From contig DDEU01000017.1 of NCBI GenBank assembly GCA_002336815.1, positions 1 through 33,194 of the forward strand: 33,194 bases of DNA. The letters run 5' to 3'. Under the pieces are notes generated by a model. It saw only the letters and a program-made list of their open reading frames with translations. It did not search any database and had not been told where the DNA came from. Below are positions 25,431-33,150 of this stretch, piece after piece. Each line of letters starts with the position of its first letter. Positions within the stretch are counted from its first letter, which is position 1. A program made the position numbers and the translations under genes. This DNA comes from Chitinophagaceae bacterium UBA1946 (lineage in GTDB: Bacteria > Bacteroidota > Bacteroidia > Chitinophagales > Chitinophagaceae).

Positions 25431-26375
25431 TTATTTTGTTTTTTTATCGCAGTGTTTGGCTTTCAGCTTATCCACTTCATCTCCATACATACCGGTAAAC
25501 CCGAGTTCACTTGCTTTTGCCAGGTCGGCACAGGCTTCCGGAATTTTCTTTTGTGCGATATAAATAAGTGCCCGGTTCCTGAATGCATACGAATTGGCAG
25601 GATATAGCTCAATTGATCTTTCAATATCCGTCATAGCTCCTTTAAGATCGCCCAGTTTCAGGCGGTTAAAACTACGGTTGCTGTAAGACAATGGTTCATT
25701 GGGATCCATGCTGATGGCTTTGTCAAAAAACTGGATGGCTTTTTTGTGATTGCCCATTTCCTGGTATTTGAAACCGATGTTTACGTAGGTGCCAACAAAA
25801 CCGGAATCGATCTTAATAATTTTATAAAGGTATTTCAGCGTTTGATCTCCCTTGCCAACTTCATCACAAACAGTAGCCAGGTTATTGAGCGTGCCGATAT
25901 CCATCGAATCAATTTTATAAGCCGCCATAAAATCATCATAGGCGCCTTTAAAATCACGAACGCTTATCCTGGTAGCCCCCCTGTTTACATACAATAGCAG
26001 GTTTAAGGAATCAGGATTGTAAAAACTCAGTGCTTTATCAAAATCCTGCAGGGCATATTCATATTGCTGCAGCGAAGCCAGCATCAATCCACGCTGGCTA
26101 ATGGCATTTACATAAGTGGGATAAAGCTGTATTACCTGGCTGTAGCTGTTATAGGCTTCCTGGAACTGTTTCAGCTTCGCCTGGTTATCGGCTTTAAAAA
26201 GCAGGTATTCTTTATTGGTAGAATCTTTGGCCAGGGCCAGGTTGATCTGCGCCAGCGAATTTTCAAAATCCTTTTTAGTAGCAAATGCCGCTGCTTTTTT
26301 ATAATATTCTTCAGAGGTTTGGGCAGTAGCGGAAATGGCAAAGCATGCAAATAGAAAAATGAATAGTGGTTTCAT
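25431..26375 (-). CDS. Secreted tetratricopeptide-repeat protein
   Basis: ATG 26375 gives 314 residues with a signal peptide (MKPLFIFLFACFAISATAQ). The rest is about eight tandem TPR helical hairpins, recognisable by their canonical small and aromatic positions: YKKAAAFATKKDFENSLAQI, YLLFKADNQAKLKQFQEA, AISQRGLMLASLQQYEYAL, LYVNRGATRISVRDFKGAY, TYVNIGFKYQEMGNHKKAI, SYSNRSFNRLKLGDLKGAM and AFRNRALIYIAQKKIPEAC. It likely mediates protein-protein contacts in the periplasm. A longer reading with 30 extra N-terminal residues lacks a signal peptide at its start and is less likely. It is monocistronic; convergent with the DUF5103 gene. Confidence 0.88.
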   Translation of the reverse strand: MKPLFIFLFACFAISATAQTSEEYYKKAAAFATKKDFENSLAQINLALAKDSTNKEYLLFKADNQAKLKQFQEAYNSYSQVIQLYPTYVNAISQRGLMLASLQQYEYALQDFDKALSFYNPDSLNLLLYVNRGATRISVRDFKGAYDDFMAAYKIDSMDIGTLNNLATVCDEVGKGDQTLKYLYKIIKIDSGFVGTYVNIGFKYQEMGNHKKAIQFFDKAISMDPNEPLSYSNRSFNRLKLGDLKGAMTDIERSIELYPANSYAFRNRALIYIAQKKIPEACADLAKASELGFTGMYGDEVDKLKAKHCDKKTK

Positions 26376-26653
26376 GATCGGTTGTTTAAAGTTTGATTCG
26401 CTAATATAGATATTCGCCCTGCAGGAATGCAAAAAAGGAAAAAAAATCTGGACAATTATCACCAATCCTGATAAAGAAAGTGCGCTTAGCTAAAAATAAA
26501 TGAGCCGGTAAAGTATTCTGTTAAATGCTACAGTTTTACCCATAACAGCAAGCGGATGAGGAAAATAAGCCCCTGCATTATTGAAATATATCAATCATTA
26601 CACTTAGAACAGGCTGGCATGGAATTGAATGATTGTCTATAAAATTTAAACTT
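26376..26653. other. Divergent intergenic region
   Basis: This 278-bp stretch lies between the divergent TPR and DUF2383 genes and should hold both promoters. No TAnnTTTG box, hairpin or small gene was convincing. Confidence 0.5.
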
Positions 26654-27124
26654 ATGCAAACAGCAACAAAACACATCCTGAACGACCTTGTACTCATCAA
26701 CAATGATCGCATTGCAGGTTACGAGAAAGCACTGAGCGAATTAAAGAGTGACGATAATACAGGTACCGATCACATTGATCTTTCCATGCTTTTTGAAAGA
26801 ATGATCGACCAGAGCAAAAACTTCAGGAATGCCCTGGGAACTGAAGTGCAAACACTGGGCGGCGAAATGGCTGAAGGAACGATGATCAGTGGCAAAATTT
26901 ACCGTGCCTGGATGGATATCAAGGCAGCGTTTACAGGACATGACAGGCATGCGATCCTCGAAAACTGCGAGGCAGGCGAAGATGCAGCACTCAAAGCTTA
27001 CCGCTCAGCACTGGAAGAAGAGAGTATGCCGGCTTATCTCCGTGCGCTTATTACTGCACAGCAGGCACAGTTAAAAGAATCACATGATGAGATCAAGTCG
27101 TTGAGAGATGTGGTAAACAGTTAA
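26654..27124 (+). CDS. DUF2383/PA2169-type four-helix-bundle protein
   Basis: ATG 26654 gives 156 residues; an in-frame TTG 21 bp upstream is the only near alternative. The sequence is almost wholly helical and acidic: ILNDLVLINNDRIAGYEKAL, then FERMIDQSKNFRNALGTEVQ, TMISGKIYRAWMDIKAAFTG, HDRHAILENCEAGEDAALKA YRSAL split by a short turn, and LITAQQAQLKESHDEIKSL. This matches the PA2169/DUF2383 ferritin-like four-helix family, usually induced by stress, though no metal-binding pair is evident to me. It has its own terminator at 27146-27175 and no operon partner. Cytoplasmic; no signal peptide. Confidence 0.83.
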   Translation: MQTATKHILNDLVLINNDRIAGYEKALSELKSDDNTGTDHIDLSMLFERMIDQSKNFRNALGTEVQTLGGEMAEGTMISGKIYRAWMDIKAAFTGHDRHAILENCEAGEDAALKAYRSALEEESMPAYLRALITAQQAQLKESHDEIKSLRDVVNS

Positions 27125-27145
27125 CACAACAACCGATATTGCAGG

Positions 27146-27175
27146 CCGGCTTACTTAAGTGTGAGCCGGTTTTTT
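27146..27175 (+). terminator. Intrinsic terminator after the four-helix-bundle gene
   Basis: A 9-bp stem (27146-27154 with 27161-27169, one G-T pair), a 6-nt loop and T6 at 27170-27175. It lies 21 bp after the stop. Confidence 0.88.
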
Positions 27176-27335
27176 ATTGAAAATTCAGTAAAATACAGCC
27201 CGGACCCGGGCCGCTATTTTACATTGATGCCGGTTACTGCAACCATCGGCCGACCCACGAAATGAAGCCTTTTTTAGGCCGGCATTAACCGAAAATTAAA
27301 TCCGGCCTTTGCGGTTATAAACAGCCTAATTCTCA

Positions 27336-27343
27336 TACTTTTG
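27336..27343 (+). promoter_or_regulatory. -7 promoter box of the lamin-tail surface protein gene
   Basis: TACTTTTG matches TAnnTTTG. A TTTG at 27308-27311 is 24 bp upstream, a little beyond the usual 17-23 spacing. Transcription would start near 27348, which rules out the in-frame TTG-type start at 27341 and supports ATG 27365. Confidence 0.65.
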
Positions 27344-27364
27344 TATTTACTAAACATACGAACG

Positions 27365-30300
27365 ATGAGAAAACTTTTTACTACTATTTTATGCAGCATT
27401 GCATTCTTTGCGGCACAAAGCCAGGTAGGTACCACTGTAGTTATCAGCCAGGTATATGGCGGCGGCGGTAACGCTTCGGCAGCCTATCAAAACGATTTTG
27501 TAGAATTATTCAATCCCACACAGGCTTCCCAGTCCCTCAATAACTGGAGTGTACAGTATGCAAGTGCTGCTGGTACAACGTGGGCAGTGGTGAAACTTTC
27601 CAACTTTACGCTTCAGCCCGGCCAGTATTACCTGGTTAAGCTAGCCAGCGGCGGTGCAGTTGGTGCCGCATTGCCTGCAGAAGATGTAGCCGGGTCGATC
27701 AATATGAGTGGTACCAATGGTAAAGTTGCGTTGAGCAACGATACATTGGCGCTTACAAGCTGTCTTCCCAATGCTGCCATTGTTGACCTGGTTGGATTTG
27801 GTACGGCCAGTTGTTTTGAAGGAGCCGCGGCTGCGCCCACTTCTGGTGGTAATACCTTTAGTGTAATGCGTGCCAACAACGGTTGCCAGGATGGCAATAA
27901 CAATGGTGCAGATTTTACCGGTGCGGCTGTGAGTCCACGAAACAGCGGTTCTCCGTTTAGTACCTGCGGTGCAGCAACAGCAGCATTGTTTGCACAACCG
28001 GGTGTGCTTTCCATTACTGCTTCAGCAGGTACAGCTTCAGCAGCGAGCGCTTATAACTTAAGCGGTTCTACACTTTCACCGGCTTCAGGCAACATCACCG
28101 TTACTGCAGGAGCAGGTCTGGAATTATCATTAAGTAACGCAGGACCATTTACGGCCGCAATAACAGTACCCTACACAGGTGGAGCTTTGTCGGCTACGCC
28201 TGTATATGTAAGGATAGCGGCAACAGCAGCACAGGGCGCTTTTAGCAGCACTGTTACCAATAGTGGGGGAGGCGCAAGTGATGCACTGGTAAATGTGAGT
28301 GGTGGTGTAGTTCAGAATTATTATAACACAAAAGCAAATCTTGGCCTGAATACATTGGGCACCTGGAGCAGTGCTCTTAATGGAAGTGGAGCATCGCCGG
28401 TATCATTCAATGACCCTTACCAGTATTTCAATATTGTTGACCAGGCCAACGCAACCTATACCGGTGTATGGGATGCCAGCAGTACCGGCAACACCAGCCG
28501 CATTGTTGTAGGTGATGGTGTAAACCCGGTAAGCTTTGTTGTATTGCCAGACGCTGACTCTGTAAGTTCAGCTTCAAGGATTGATGTGATGAACAACGGT
28601 ACACTGGTAATTGCGAATTTGCGCAAGCCATTTATCAATGCGATGAATGTCGGTTCTACGATCGATTTTGCTGCAACCGGTGTTTCATCAACAGACACCG
28701 TAAGAATTCCATCCCTGTCTTACTACAATCTTAAACTGACCAATGGTCTTAAATATCTTTCCACAGGTACAACAACTGTAAGGGGCAATTTCATCATGGA
28801 TGGTGTAATAAGCTTTGGGGGCGCTACCAGTTCTGTTTCCAAGATCAATTTGTTTGGAAACATCAACTCACTTGCCCAAAGTGCTTTTGATGCCAATGAA
28901 GCAGCACGCATTACCATCGGTTTTAACGGTAATACCGGTACACAATCATTCAATACAAATGGAACTGAGTTCAAATTGTTCCGTGTACAACGTGACAGTA
29001 CCAGCGCTGCAGATCTGATCACACTGGGAACTGGTGGAACACTTACATTAGGCACCAGCGCCGGCGGCGGTTTACAGTTAAACCAGAGCGGAGCCAATAC
29101 CACGGTACTGGATATCACTGATAACACCATTAACCTTAACGGCGCTTCCTTTATTACCGCTTCTTCTTCGGGCCTGTTAAACAGTAATGGTGGTACCATC
29201 AACATTAATAAAAATGCAGGTACGGGTAATGCCGGCAACCTGAGGTTTGTAAATGGTGCAACACTTAACACGCTGAACATTAATTTTGATAATGCTTTTG
29301 CAAGAGACAGCATCAACTTGTACGACACTGTATTTGTGCAAAATTTGTTGCTCAATAAAGGAAAACTGGTGGTGAATGTGAATGCAGACGGATTGTTAGA
29401 TATTCCTGCCGGTGGTACCGTAACAGGTGCTTCTGCAACAGCTTATGTTGACGGAAAAGTTCGCCGGCATTCAAATGCTGGTATCGTATTCCCTGTTGGA
29501 AGTAATGGCAAGTATGCTCCCGTAACAATTAAAGTGATCGGGGGAACAGTAAGCGCCTATACATGCAGTTACTTCTTTAAACCTTACGGTAGCTATGCAA
29601 TAGATCCTGCAACACTTGCTACATTCCCAAATTACAATGTTTCCCGTCATGAATACTGGACGATCGAACAGGGAACTACACCCGGCACTGCCGATGTAAC
29701 GCTGGCCTGGAATGATGCCGGAAGCCAGATATCAAGTCTTGGGCAATTACAAGTAGCACATTTTGACGGAGCAGACTGGGATAATGTTGGTGGCACCGTT
29801 GCTCCCGGCAGCACTACTGCAGTTGGCAGTATTACGGCAGCCGGCGTTAGTACCTTTAGTCCATTCACCATCTCAGCAACTGCACTGGATGTGTTGCCGA
29901 TCAAACTGGAGTACATACGTGGTGCCCGTACCGGCAGCAGCAATGCTCTTAACTGGAAGCTCACCTGCACCAGTGCAAGCATTAAAATGGAAATAGAAAG
30001 AGCTGCTGACGGACGTAAATTCAGCAGTATCGGCAGCATCACCGCTACACAGGCAAGGTGCAACCAGCCATTTGATTTTACTGACGCATCACCGCTTTCA
30101 AGCTATAATTACTATCGCCTTAAAATGATCGACGCAGATGGTAAAGTAAGTTACTCACCGGTGGTTATGATCAATGCAAATCAAAAAGGCTTTGCTGTTG
30201 TTGGCATTTACCCCTCAGTAGTAGGTAACCAGGCTTCATTGAGCCTGAGCAGCAATGTTGCCACAACGGTTGAAACAAGTATAACAGATATGGCTGGACG

Positions 30301-30445
30301 CAAATTACAACAGCGTCGCAGTACAGTTCCTGCCGGCAGCAGTTTGTTGAATGTAGATTGCAGCCAGCTTGCAGCAGGCTACTACAATATCACCGTAACA
30401 AATCTTGAAGGAAACAGCAGCACGCTGAGGTTCATTAAACAGTAA
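27365..30445 (+). CDS. Lamin-tail-domain surface protein with T9SS type A sorting domain
   Basis: ATG 27365 gives 1026 residues with a signal peptide (MRKLFTTILCSIAFFAAQSQ). Residues about 22-190 form a lamin tail domain: TTVVISQVYGGGGN, NDFVELFNPTQASQSLNNWS, GQYYLVKLAS, AAIVDLVGFGT. A low-complexity Ala/Ser/Thr/Gly-rich Ig-like stretch follows (about 200-330), then repeated beta-helix-like segments (about 330-720), a domain with WTIEQGTTPGTADVTLAW, and a C-terminal ~75 residues (GIYPSVVGNQASLSLSSN ... GYYNITVTN) typical of the type IX secretion sorting domain that is removed as the protein is exported or anchored. No enzyme domain is recognised. Has its own promoter and a strong terminator. 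Surface adhesin or matrix role is plausible but unproved. Confidence 0.88.
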   Translation: MRKLFTTILCSIAFFAAQSQVGTTVVISQVYGGGGNASAAYQNDFVELFNPTQASQSLNNWSVQYASAAGTTWAVVKLSNFTLQPGQYYLVKLASGGAVGAALPAEDVAGSINMSGTNGKVALSNDTLALTSCLPNAAIVDLVGFGTASCFEGAAAAPTSGGNTFSVMRANNGCQDGNNNGADFTGAAVSPRNSGSPFSTCGAATAALFAQPGVLSITASAGTASAASAYNLSGSTLSPASGNITVTAGAGLELSLSNAGPFTAAITVPYTGGALSATPVYVRIAATAAQGAFSSTVTNSGGGASDALVNVSGGVVQNYYNTKANLGLNTLGTWSSALNGSGASPVSFNDPYQYFNIVDQANATYTGVWDASSTGNTSRIVVGDGVNPVSFVVLPDADSVSSASRIDVMNNGTLVIANLRKPFINAMNVGSTIDFAATGVSSTDTVRIPSLSYYNLKLTNGLKYLSTGTTTVRGNFIMDGVISFGGATSSVSKINLFGNINSLAQSAFDANEAARITIGFNGNTGTQSFNTNGTEFKLFRVQRDSTSAADLITLGTGGTLTLGTSAGGGLQLNQSGANTTVLDITDNTINLNGASFITASSSGLLNSNGGTININKNAGTGNAGNLRFVNGATLNTLNINFDNAFARDSINLYDTVFVQNLLLNKGKLVVNVNADGLLDIPAGGTVTGASATAYVDGKVRRHSNAGIVFPVGSNGKYAPVTIKVIGGTVSAYTCSYFFKPYGSYAIDPATLATFPNYNVSRHEYWTIEQGTTPGTADVTLAWNDAGSQISSLGQLQVAHFDGADWDNVGGTVAPGSTTAVGSITAAGVSTFSPFTISATALDVLPIKLEYIRGARTGSSNALNWKLTCTSASIKMEIERAADGRKFSSIGSITATQARCNQPFDFTDASPLSSYNYYRLKMIDADGKVSYSPVVMINANQKGFAVVGIYPSVVGNQASLSLSSNVATTVETSITDMAGRKLQQRRSTVPAGSSLLNVDCSQLAAGYYNITVTNLEGNSSTLRFIKQ

Positions 30446-30467
30446 GAATATTCTCTTTAATATGCAG

Positions 30468-30497
30468 GCCCCCGGAATTTTCCGGGGGCTTTTTTTT
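30468..30497 (+). terminator. Intrinsic terminator of the lamin-tail gene
   Basis: A G/C-rich 9-10-bp stem (30468-30477 with 30480-30489; the effective loop is about 4 nt) followed by T8 at 30490-30497, 22 bp past the stop. Confidence 0.93.
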
Positions 30498-30811
30498 GCC
30501 GGCATGGCATCATCATTCTTATATTTTCCTTTGTTTGAGCAGGACTGTGTAAGCCTTAAAACCTGGCCTGAGCCGTTGGGCAAGGTGGAGCAGCATTCGT
30601 AAAACCTATCAACTGAAAGTCTCCAGCCTCCCTGCCGGCAGACCAGAGAATGATATTGCCATAGATCGTCAAACTTAGTTCTGTAGAAAGCTGTTACAAA
30701 AGAACTGCATCACCAAATCCCATAAGCTTTGACGCAGCCTTTTTAGCGAAAATGGTAGGGATACCGAGGTTGAAGTAACGCATTGGATGGAATCCATGGT
30801 AGCCATCGCAG
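30498..30811. other. Gene-free stretch with an interrupted, protein-like minus-strand frame
   Basis: No intact gene of convincing length. On the minus strand one frame from about 30840 down to a TAA at 30556-30558 is open except for a TAA at 30694-30696. Its upper part reads DGYHGFHPMRYFNLGIPTIF and AKKAASKLMGFGDAVLL, its lower part LTIYGNIILWSAGREAGDF and QLIGFTNAAPPCPTAQARF. This looks more protein-like than random intergenic DNA, but another frame is also open over the lower half, so it may be a decayed gene, a dispersed repeat or chance. I recognise no family. Confidence 0.35.
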
Positions 30812-31204
30812 TCACGAATACGACTCGGAATTGTACTGCTGTATGATCATCGAGATCACCAGGGCCGCCACCAGGCAGATATTCATCATCAGGGTAGCGG
30901 GTAACTCGCTGGAGGAAGGAACGTTGATGAATAAATAATATAAAACATTACAGAGTGCGAGTTCGATGATACTACTTAAGAGGAAAAACGTTATTCCTTC
31001 CACTTCAATATAATAGGAAATTCCCGTAAAAAGGAGGGATTGGGTAAGTGTTGCGATCACTGCCAGGCCAATAACATAAAACACATTAAACGAAGAGGTG
31101 TAATCAGGGGTATCGACAAAAATTCCTATACCAAAAAAGATCAGTACAGAAAAGAACAGGTGGGCAATAGAGAAAAATGAGAGATACTTTACGAGGCGTT
31201 CCAT
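30812..31204 (-). CDS. Small four-helix integral membrane protein of unknown function
   Basis: The product is 130 residues with four predicted membrane helices at about 8-30, 40-62, 70-94 and 103-121 and a short polar tail (QQYNSESYS). The loop between helices 1 and 2 is acidic (DTPDYTSS). I recognise no family. No neighbour on the same strand is close enough for an operon: the next upstream minus-strand gene (dehydrogenase) ends 252 bp away. The consistent hydrophobic spacing and a Met start make a real gene likely. Confidence 0.68.
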   Translation of the reverse strand: MERLVKYLSFFSIAHLFFSVLIFFGIGIFVDTPDYTSSFNVFYVIGLAVIATLTQSLLFTGISYYIEVEGITFFLLSSIIELALCNVLYYLFINVPSSSELPATLMMNICLVAALVISMIIQQYNSESYS

Positions 31205-31345
31205 AAAGAATGCATTTATTTTTCAACAATATGGTTATTATAAACATTAAGATGTTAGTAAATACCATGCCACAGCGCACTTTTAAATTCAATGCGTAGA
31301 CGCCTGATCAGGAATGAATTGATTTACAGTTACACGCAATTTAAA

Positions 31346-31377
31346 GTTGTGGACAAGTTCTTCGCCTCGTCCACAAC
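31346..31377 (-). terminator. Inverted repeat, possible weak terminator of the dehydrogenase gene
   Basis: A perfect 9-bp inverted repeat (GTTGTGGAC / GTCCACAAC) with a 14-nt loop, 80 bp past the dehydrogenase stop on the minus strand. Only a short T-rich run (TTTAAATT) follows, so termination is uncertain. Confidence 0.4.
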
Positions 31378-31456
31378 CAATGATTCTTTTGCAGGGAAAT
31401 TATATGTACAAAATGAGGATATGTTTTTTGCCTTACAGATACTGCAGCAAATACTC

Positions 31457-32170
31457 CTATTTTCCCGGGATGGATGGTCTCACTTCTATCTTACTGGGCA
31501 ATGTTCTGGAAGGCATGTGGAGCAGGTCTGCTACCAGCTGGCCAATATCTTCCGGCTGAATTTTCCAGGCATCTGCATCGGTAGGTACATGATCGGCAAA
31601 ATGCGTCGCTACAGACCCGGGCATAATGGTAGTTACTTTGATACCATATTGTCGGAGGTCCATCATGATCGCCTGTGAAAAGCCTACCAGTCCGAATTTA
31701 CTGGCATTATAGCCGGAGGCCGTTGCAAAAAAATTTGTTCCGGCCAGGCTTGAAATAGTAATGATATATCCCTGGCTTTGTTTCAACGGATCAATAGATG
31801 CTTTTACGCTGTTGAACACACCGGTAAGATTGGTATCGATCATGCTTTTCCAGTCTTCTTCCCCCAGGTTTTCAATGGAAGCAAAATGCCCCACACCGGC
31901 ATTGGCTACCAGCACATCCAATTGGCCAAAATGTTTAATTACCTGCTCCACGGCCCTGGCTTCTGAAGCCATCGAGCTTACATCGGATTCCAGCGCCAGT
32001 ATAGATGCTTTGTCACTGGTAAGTGCATCTGCCGCGGCTTGAGCTGCTGCAAGCGTGCGACTTGTGATGGCCACTTTCATGCCCTGGTCTAATAAAACCT
32101 TTGCAATGCCATAGCCGATCCCTTTGCTGCCGCCGGTGATATAGGCCACTTTATTTTTTATATCGTTCAT
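31457..32170 (-). CDS. Short-chain dehydrogenase/reductase
   Basis: The product is 237 residues, a classical SDR. The NAD(P)-binding motif TGGSKGIG lies at 12-19, NAGVG at 90-94, the structural Asn114 in DTNLTG, and the catalytic Ser141 (ISSLAG), Tyr154 and Lys158 (YNASK); PGSVAT follows at 184-189. Arg38 in TSR after the second strand suggests NADPH preference, as in FabG-like enzymes. The physiological substrate cannot be told; the FabG-like architecture does not mean a fatty-acid role here. Monocistronic. Its 5' flank holds an 18-bp palindrome about 130 bp upstream that could be an operator. Confidence 0.93.
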   Translation of the reverse strand: MNDIKNKVAYITGGSKGIGYGIAKVLLDQGMKVAITSRTLAAAQAAADALTSDKASILALESDVSSMASEARAVEQVIKHFGQLDVLVANAGVGHFASIENLGEEDWKSMIDTNLTGVFNSVKASIDPLKQSQGYIITISSLAGTNFFATASGYNASKFGLVGFSQAIMMDLRQYGIKVTTIMPGSVATHFADHVPTDADAWKIQPEDIGQLVADLLHMPSRTLPSKIEVRPSIPGK

Positions 32171-32478
32171 AATGCGTTGTTTATTTTTCTACTACAAATA
32201 AAAGTAGTTGCCTGTTCACTTGACCGGATTATTTTTATCAGCCGGTGATAAGCAGAGTCGTTAAAAGCTGCTCATGGTACTTCGAATCTACGCCAACAAA
32301 TTAGATCAATCTAATTATGGGTTATGACTAAGTGTTAGCCTCAAGGAAGAACATGCTTTTTAAGAAAATAATTCCTTTCAATACCAGCCCTGGGATGAGC
32401 CCAACCCGGTAACGACCACATATTGAAGGTGTGGGGACATTCATAGTTCGCCAAGTACTGTTAGATTCAGTATTTTTC
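32171..32478. other. Gap upstream of the dehydrogenase gene
   Basis: This 308-bp stretch contains no gene I can support. It holds the palindrome at 32299-32316 and must include the dehydrogenase promoter, though no exact TAnnTTTG box is present on the minus strand. Confidence 0.5.
32299..32316. promoter_or_regulatory. Perfect 18-bp palindrome, candidate operator
   Basis: AATTAGATCAATCTAATT: two 8-bp arms around a 2-nt centre. It is too short-looped and lacks a T-run to be a terminator; dimeric regulators such as TetR, MarR or HxlR types bind such sites. It lies about 130 bp upstream of the dehydrogenase start. No regulator gene is nearby. Confidence 0.45.
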
Positions 32479-32922
32479 TTAATGGTTGGCTGTTGAATTG
32501 TCAATTTTTTCTGCCAGTTCCTTTAGAGACTTCAATATTGGATTTTCTTCACCCTGTGGGTCTTCCTGAACTGCATTTGGCCTGTTATCTTCCTGGATAA
32601 TTTCAAGTTTTGTCTTACCTTCTTCATTTTTTAAGAGATAACTCATAATGAAATAGTTTTCGGGTTTATCTTCAAGGTCGGGTCTGGGAGCAAATAAACT
32701 CTACTTTAATAGTTGAGTAGGGGTAACTTCCAATATTTTGCCCCATTGTTCAAGCACCTTATCTCCCCACTCGGTTCGAAATTTTATACCGGTACCCACT
32801 TCCCACGTTGCTATTAGATCACTACCGAATTGCCACAGTTTTACGAGTTCAGGTTTTGTGATCATATCCCAAACCCTTTGTGTTGAAGCATTGATCATAA
32901 TTACCGAGATATTTGTTGACAT
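32479..32922 (-). pseudogene. SRPBCC (AHSA1-like) gene interrupted by an in-frame amber codon
   Basis: From ATG 32922 the frame runs 73 codons (MSTNISVIMINASTQRVW ... WGKILEVTPTQLLK) and then meets TAG at 32701-32703. The same frame continues without a shift for another 73 codons to a TAA at 32479-32481, starting SLFAPRPDLEDKPENYFIMS and ending ELAEKIDNSTANH. The joined product would be 147 residues, the usual size for the START/SRPBCC AHSA1-type ligand-binding family (ASTQRVWDMITKPELVKLW is the characteristic N-terminus). Position 74 is where a tyrosine codon (TAT or TAC) would be expected; a single base change makes TAG. So the gene is either recently inactivated, mis-sequenced or read through. 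Confidence 0.85.
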
Positions 32923-33114
32923 AGTATTTTTTTGTGATTGTTGTTTTAATGAAATGCTGCTTTACCAGTATGCTCCATTAGATGGAATGCTCTATCCAAT
33001 TGTCTGATACCTGATGATATGCATTGGATGGCTGACGTATTTACAAAGCAAACCAGCATCACCGCTCACACAGGTACTTATTTAACCGGGTGTAAAATAT
33101 TTAATCCAGATTTC

Positions 33115-33147
33115 TTTGCAGCAAAAATATTTTTTCCCTTACTTTTG
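33115..33147 (+). promoter_or_regulatory. Bacteroidota consensus promoter of the SRP RNA
   Basis: TTTG at 33115-33118, a 21-bp spacer, then TACTTTTG at 33140-33147. Both elements and the spacing fit the TTG-N17-23-TAnnTTTG consensus, the best match in the window. The RNA begins a few bases downstream. Confidence 0.82.
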
Positions 33148-33150
33148 CGC

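Noticed and set aside
28723..29355. Minus-strand open frame of 210 codons inside the lamin-tail gene
   Set aside because: Low stop-codon density here comes from the Ala/Thr/Asn-rich sense strand; the product is Val/Leu/Pro-rich without domain character.
31292..31678. Plus-strand frame of 128 codons
   Set aside because: It runs antisense into the dehydrogenase gene and has no recognisable start signal or domain.
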